7,123 nucleotides of DNA from Accumulibacter sp. (GTDB lineage: Bacteria; Pseudomonadota; Gammaproteobacteria; Burkholderiales; Rhodocyclaceae), in contig JAISQQ010000063.1 of the NCBI GenBank assembly GCA_031274075.1, positions 1-7,123 on the forward strand, given 5' to 3'. Below are positions 5,723-7,123 of this stretch, piece after piece. The notes under the pieces were generated by a model, which did no database searches, was not told the DNA's origin, and saw only the letters and a program-made list of their open reading frames with translations. Numbering within the stretch: the first letter of the stretch is position 1; every line of letters begins with the position of its first letter. The translations under genes and the position numbers were made by a program.

Positions 5723-6379
5723 TGAAGAATTGAAAGCCAAAGCCTTGTCGTTCACGCTTGGGAACTTGCCGATGGCAAGTCCGCCGTCCTCGTCGACGAA
5801 GGTGCATTTGGGGCGCATGCCGCCCAGTGAGGTCCCCTTGCCTTGCAGGTAGCGCAAGTCTTCGGCCGTCTCCTGCCCACGCTTCAGCGCATGGCTGGCC
5901 TGGAAGATTCGGCCCAGTTCGAGCAGCGGTGGCGGGCCGCGCTTTTCTTTCGCCGCCGTCCGGTGATAGTGGCCGTCGGGGTCGCGCAGGCGCAACGCGC
6001 CGACACGACTGAAATCATCGACCGCCAGCAGGTAATCCATCTCGGTCAACGCCGGAAGGCGCGGATCGTCCTTGCGGCGCTTGGCGTGGCCGCGCGCAAC
6101 GACGCGCCGCCCCCAGGCCTCCGGCGCCGTATCGGCGATTGCGCCATGAAAGACCGAATCGTGCGGCGAAGCGGCCTTGCGGGTCTGGTAGCCCAAGGCC
6201 AGTTGCAAATCGGCCGAGACGTTGAACCGTTCCGGGTTCGCCAACCAGGCCTCGTCATAGGCAATGGCGCTGTTCTCCCGCTGGCCCTGTTTCACGTACA
6301 CGAGCGAGCCGACCGGCAAGCCCGTCTTGCCGACGCAAAACTGGACCTGCCGGCGCAACGATGTCGCGGCGGGCGTCAT
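5615..6379 (-). CDS. hipA: HipA-family kinase, C-terminally truncated (probable pseudogene)
   Basis: This is the N-terminal half of a HipA-like serine/threonine kinase, the toxin of HipBA systems. Residues about 15-130 form the HipA N-terminal subdomain, with VYVKQGQRENSAIAYDEAWL, FHGAIADTAPEAWGRRV (77-93) and LTEMDYLLAVDDFSRVGALRLR. Residues 182-209 (GTSLGGMRPKCTFVDEDGGLAIGKFPSVN) match the nucleotide-loop start of the kinase domain. After about Asp211 the HipA pattern ends abruptly. The final 43 residues (KALAFNSSSKTD...GLPDVD) come from hairpin-rich foreign DNA and the CRISPR-like repeat. Full-length HipA has about 400-440 residues, so the catalytic Asp and metal-binding region are missing and kinase activity is not expected. 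ATG 6379 overlaps the hipB-like stop by four bases (ATGA), indicating coupled translation. The truncated protein could still bind HipB, but that is untested. Confidence 0.85.
   Translation of the reverse strand: MTPAATSLRRQVQFCVGKTGLPVGSLVYVKQGQRENSAIAYDEAWLANPERFNVSADLQLALGYQTRKAASPHDSVFHGAIADTAPEAWGRRVVARGHAKRRKDDPRLPALTEMDYLLAVDDFSRVGALRLRDPDGHYHRTAAKEKRGPPPLLELGRIFQASHALKRGQETAEDLRYLQGKGTSLGGMRPKCTFVDEDGGLAIGKFPSVNDKALAFNSSSKTDSAWNPSPFMGIIPHGRSVTPSVFSSGLPDVD
5641..5746. other. Non-HipA, hairpin-rich junction segment
   Basis: This segment replaces the 3' half of hipA. It holds a stem of CACGGA/TCCGTG (5645-5650 with 5666-5671) and a CCCC-ATAAAA-GGGG hairpin (5681-5694). A 7-base inverted repeat, TTTCAAT/ATTGAAA (5613-5619 and 5729-5735), brackets most of it together with the CRISPR-like element. 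It could be a small non-autonomous repeat, the leader of a lost CRISPR array, or rearranged intergenic sequence. Confidence 0.35.
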
Positions 6380-6699
6380 AGCGCCCCCGATGCGCTCGGC
6401 TTGCCGCGCACCCGCTTGGGCAGCCGCTCATCCATCAGGGCCAGGCCGATGCCGTCGTTCGCGGTATCCAGCAGGCGTTCCAGCGCCTGTATCTCGCCAA
6501 AGACATGCAGGGCGCGGGCGAAGAAGTGGATGGGCACGCGCGGATCCCCCTTCTCCATCCGCCGGACGGTCGACAGGGAGGCTCCCATGCGCTCGGCTAA
6601 CGATGCCTGGGAGATGTGTCGCCGGCGGCGGGCGAGCGAGACGTCGCCGCCGAGCTTGCGAATGGCACGCTCGACAGGCAGAGGAGTCGATTCATTCAT
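6376..6699 (-). CDS. HipB-like XRE-family transcriptional regulator (antitoxin)
   Basis: This is a small DNA-binding protein (107 residues) with an XRE/Cro-type helix-turn-helix at about residues 16-72. ISQASLAERMGASLSTVRRMEKGDP contains the two recognition helices, and FFARALHVFGEIQALERLLD is the last helix of the fold. The C-terminal tail (DERLPKRVRGKPSASGAL) is basic and probably flexible, as in HipB-type antitoxins. The gene precedes and overlaps the hipA-like frame (ATGA), the standard hipBA order. A GAGGG site (complement of 6709-6713) lies nine bases before the ATG. It is expected to repress its own promoter through the inverted repeats upstream. Because its partner is truncated, it may now serve only as a repressor, or be under relaxed selection. 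The HTH is certain; the antitoxin role is inferred from context. Confidence 0.88.
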   Translation of the reverse strand: MNESTPLPVERAIRKLGGDVSLARRRRHISQASLAERMGASLSTVRRMEKGDPRVPIHFFARALHVFGEIQALERLLDTANDGIGLALMDERLPKRVRGKPSASGAL

Positions 6700-6717
6700 T
6701 GAAAACAGCCCTCATGA

Positions 6718-6729
6718 GAATCATGATTC
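6718..6729. promoter_or_regulatory. 12-bp palindrome GAATCATGATTC in the hipB leader
   Basis: A perfect 12-base palindrome lies about 20 bases before the hipB-like start codon, next to the 8-base palindrome CTCATGAG (6711-6718) that overlaps the ribosome site. It could be an additional regulator site or an RNA structure in the leader; its half-sites differ from those of the two stronger inverted repeats. Confidence 0.35.
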
Positions 6730-6735
6730 CATTTT

Positions 6736-6755
6736 ATGGTTCCGATGGGAACCAT
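6736..6755. promoter_or_regulatory. Operator 1 of hipBA: ATGGTTCC-N4-GGAACCAT
   Basis: This is a perfect 8-bp inverted repeat with a 4-base spacer (GATG), placed just downstream of and touching the -10 box. A dimeric XRE repressor bound here would block the transcription start. The arrangement resembles HipB operators, which are dyads in the promoter, although the sequence differs from the E. coli TATCC-N8-GGATA site. Confidence 0.6.
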
Positions 6756-6762
6756 TATAGCA
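6754..6762 (-). promoter_or_regulatory. Extended -10 promoter TGCTATAAT of hipBA
   Basis: On the - strand TGCTATAAT is a perfect extended -10 element, about 55 bases before the hipB-like ATG. No good -35 is present, which is usual when the extended -10 is this strong. The -35 position is partly covered by operator 2. Confidence 0.65.
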
Positions 6763-6777
6763 AAATTCACTCTATGC

Positions 6778-6795
6778 TGGGAATAAGTGTTCCCA
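6778..6795. promoter_or_regulatory. Operator 2 of hipBA: TGGGAA-N6-TTCCCA
   Basis: This is a perfect 6-bp inverted repeat with a 6-base spacer, placed over and upstream of the -35 position. Its GGGAA half-site also occurs in operator 1. Its centre is 41 bases from that of operator 1, close to four helical turns, so two repressor dimers would sit on the same face of the DNA. Confidence 0.5.
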
Positions 6796-6966
6796 AGAAA
6801 CCTGCTATGCTTGGATAACGCTCCCGCAGGAGCGCTAACGTTCCATGCCGCGCGTGTCCACAGAACCTGTCTACGATCTTCTCCGGGTGCCCCGCGCTCC
6901 CCAGGGCCATCGCACGCTCTCCATGAACGTAACGACCTGTGCGCGTGAAAACAGCGACGGTTCGGT

Positions 6967-6998
6967 AAGGCGGGAAAGCGAAGCGCCTCCCGCCGGTC
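6967..6998 (+). repeat. REP-like palindromic element, left copy
   Basis: This 32-base element has a GGCGGGA/TCCCGCC stem (6969-6975 with 6988-6994) and a 12-base loop. It matches the reverse complement of 7076-7107 at 30 of 32 bases. Confidence 0.75.
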
Positions 6999-7075
6999 CT
7001 TTTTACGGCGCAACGCGCCGCACGATTCAAAGGCCGCCGAATAATAGAGGCGGCGGCTGCGCCGCCGGAGAGAAC

Positions 7076-7107
7076 GACCGGCGGGAGGCGCTGCGCTTTC
7101 CCGCCCT
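7076..7107 (-). repeat. REP-like palindromic element, right copy (inverted)
   Basis: This is the inverted partner of the element at 6967-6998, with its own stem GGCGGGA/TCCCGCC (7080-7086 with 7099-7105). The pair brackets 77 bases of GC-rich palindromic sequence, the layout of a REP doublet (REPIN/BIME), which in other bacteria is mobilised by a RAYT transposase encoded elsewhere. Confidence 0.7.
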
Positions 7108-7123
7108 ACGGGGTGCGCCAATG

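Larger units (their letters stand above)
6796..7123. other. Non-coding right flank upstream of hipB
   Basis: I see no supported gene in this stretch. It holds a hairpin CGCTCC-CGCA-GGAGCG (6819-6834), the inverted pair of REP-like elements, and GC-rich palindromes between them (for example GGCGGCG-GCTG-CGCCGCC near 7049-7066). The open frames across it are rich in Arg and lack ribosome sites. Confidence 0.5.

Noticed and set aside
6696..7121. 141-codon and 87-codon - strand frames upstream of hipB
   Set aside because: They cross the hipBA promoter, its operators and the REP-like repeats, have no ribosome site, and are low-complexity Arg-rich.

Overview
The window is GC-rich proteobacterial chromosome with tightly packed genes. 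Codon use and protein families suggest a betaproteobacterium or a related lineage. That is an inference from family content, because no rRNA or other marker gene is present. No tRNA, rRNA, complete insertion sequence or CRISPR array is visible.

Left part (about 120-2922, + strand). Three genes encode a ten-helix EamA/DMT-type drug/metabolite transporter, an inner-membrane protein with a DUF697 (YcjF-like) domain, and an SGNH/GDSL hydrolase with a lipoprotein-type signal. The last two are 36 bases apart and are probably co-transcribed. The transporter ends in a heptanucleotide tandem repeat that supplies its last hydrophilic residues.

Middle part (3060-5301, - strand). A two-gene operon is convergent to the left block. 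It encodes an SPFH/Band 7 membrane-anchored scaffold protein, followed 7 bases later by a divergent NAD-kinase-fold protein. The kinase-like protein keeps the catalytic-type Asp as GQDG instead of GGDG and carries a linker of about 70 residues inside its C-terminal half. A perfect TATAAT lies upstream. I consider this pair the most interesting intact system here: a putative nucleotide or lipid kinase paired with a membrane-microdomain scaffold.

Right part (about 5400-7123). This is a decayed accessory region. A HipB-like regulator and a HipA-like protein (- strand, ATGA overlap) have a recognisable extended -10 promoter and two inverted-repeat operators. The HipA frame loses homology after about residue 211 and runs into roughly 130 bases of hairpin-rich non-HipA sequence, so the kinase core is missing. 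That segment ends in a solitary element built like a type I-C CRISPR repeat (GTTTCAATCCACG followed by a perfect 8-bp stem). It abuts the frameshifted remnant of a RelE/HigB (Gp49-like) toxin on the + strand. Two toxin-antitoxin relics have therefore been joined at one breakpoint. The right edge is non-coding and holds a near-identical inverted pair of REP-like palindromes.
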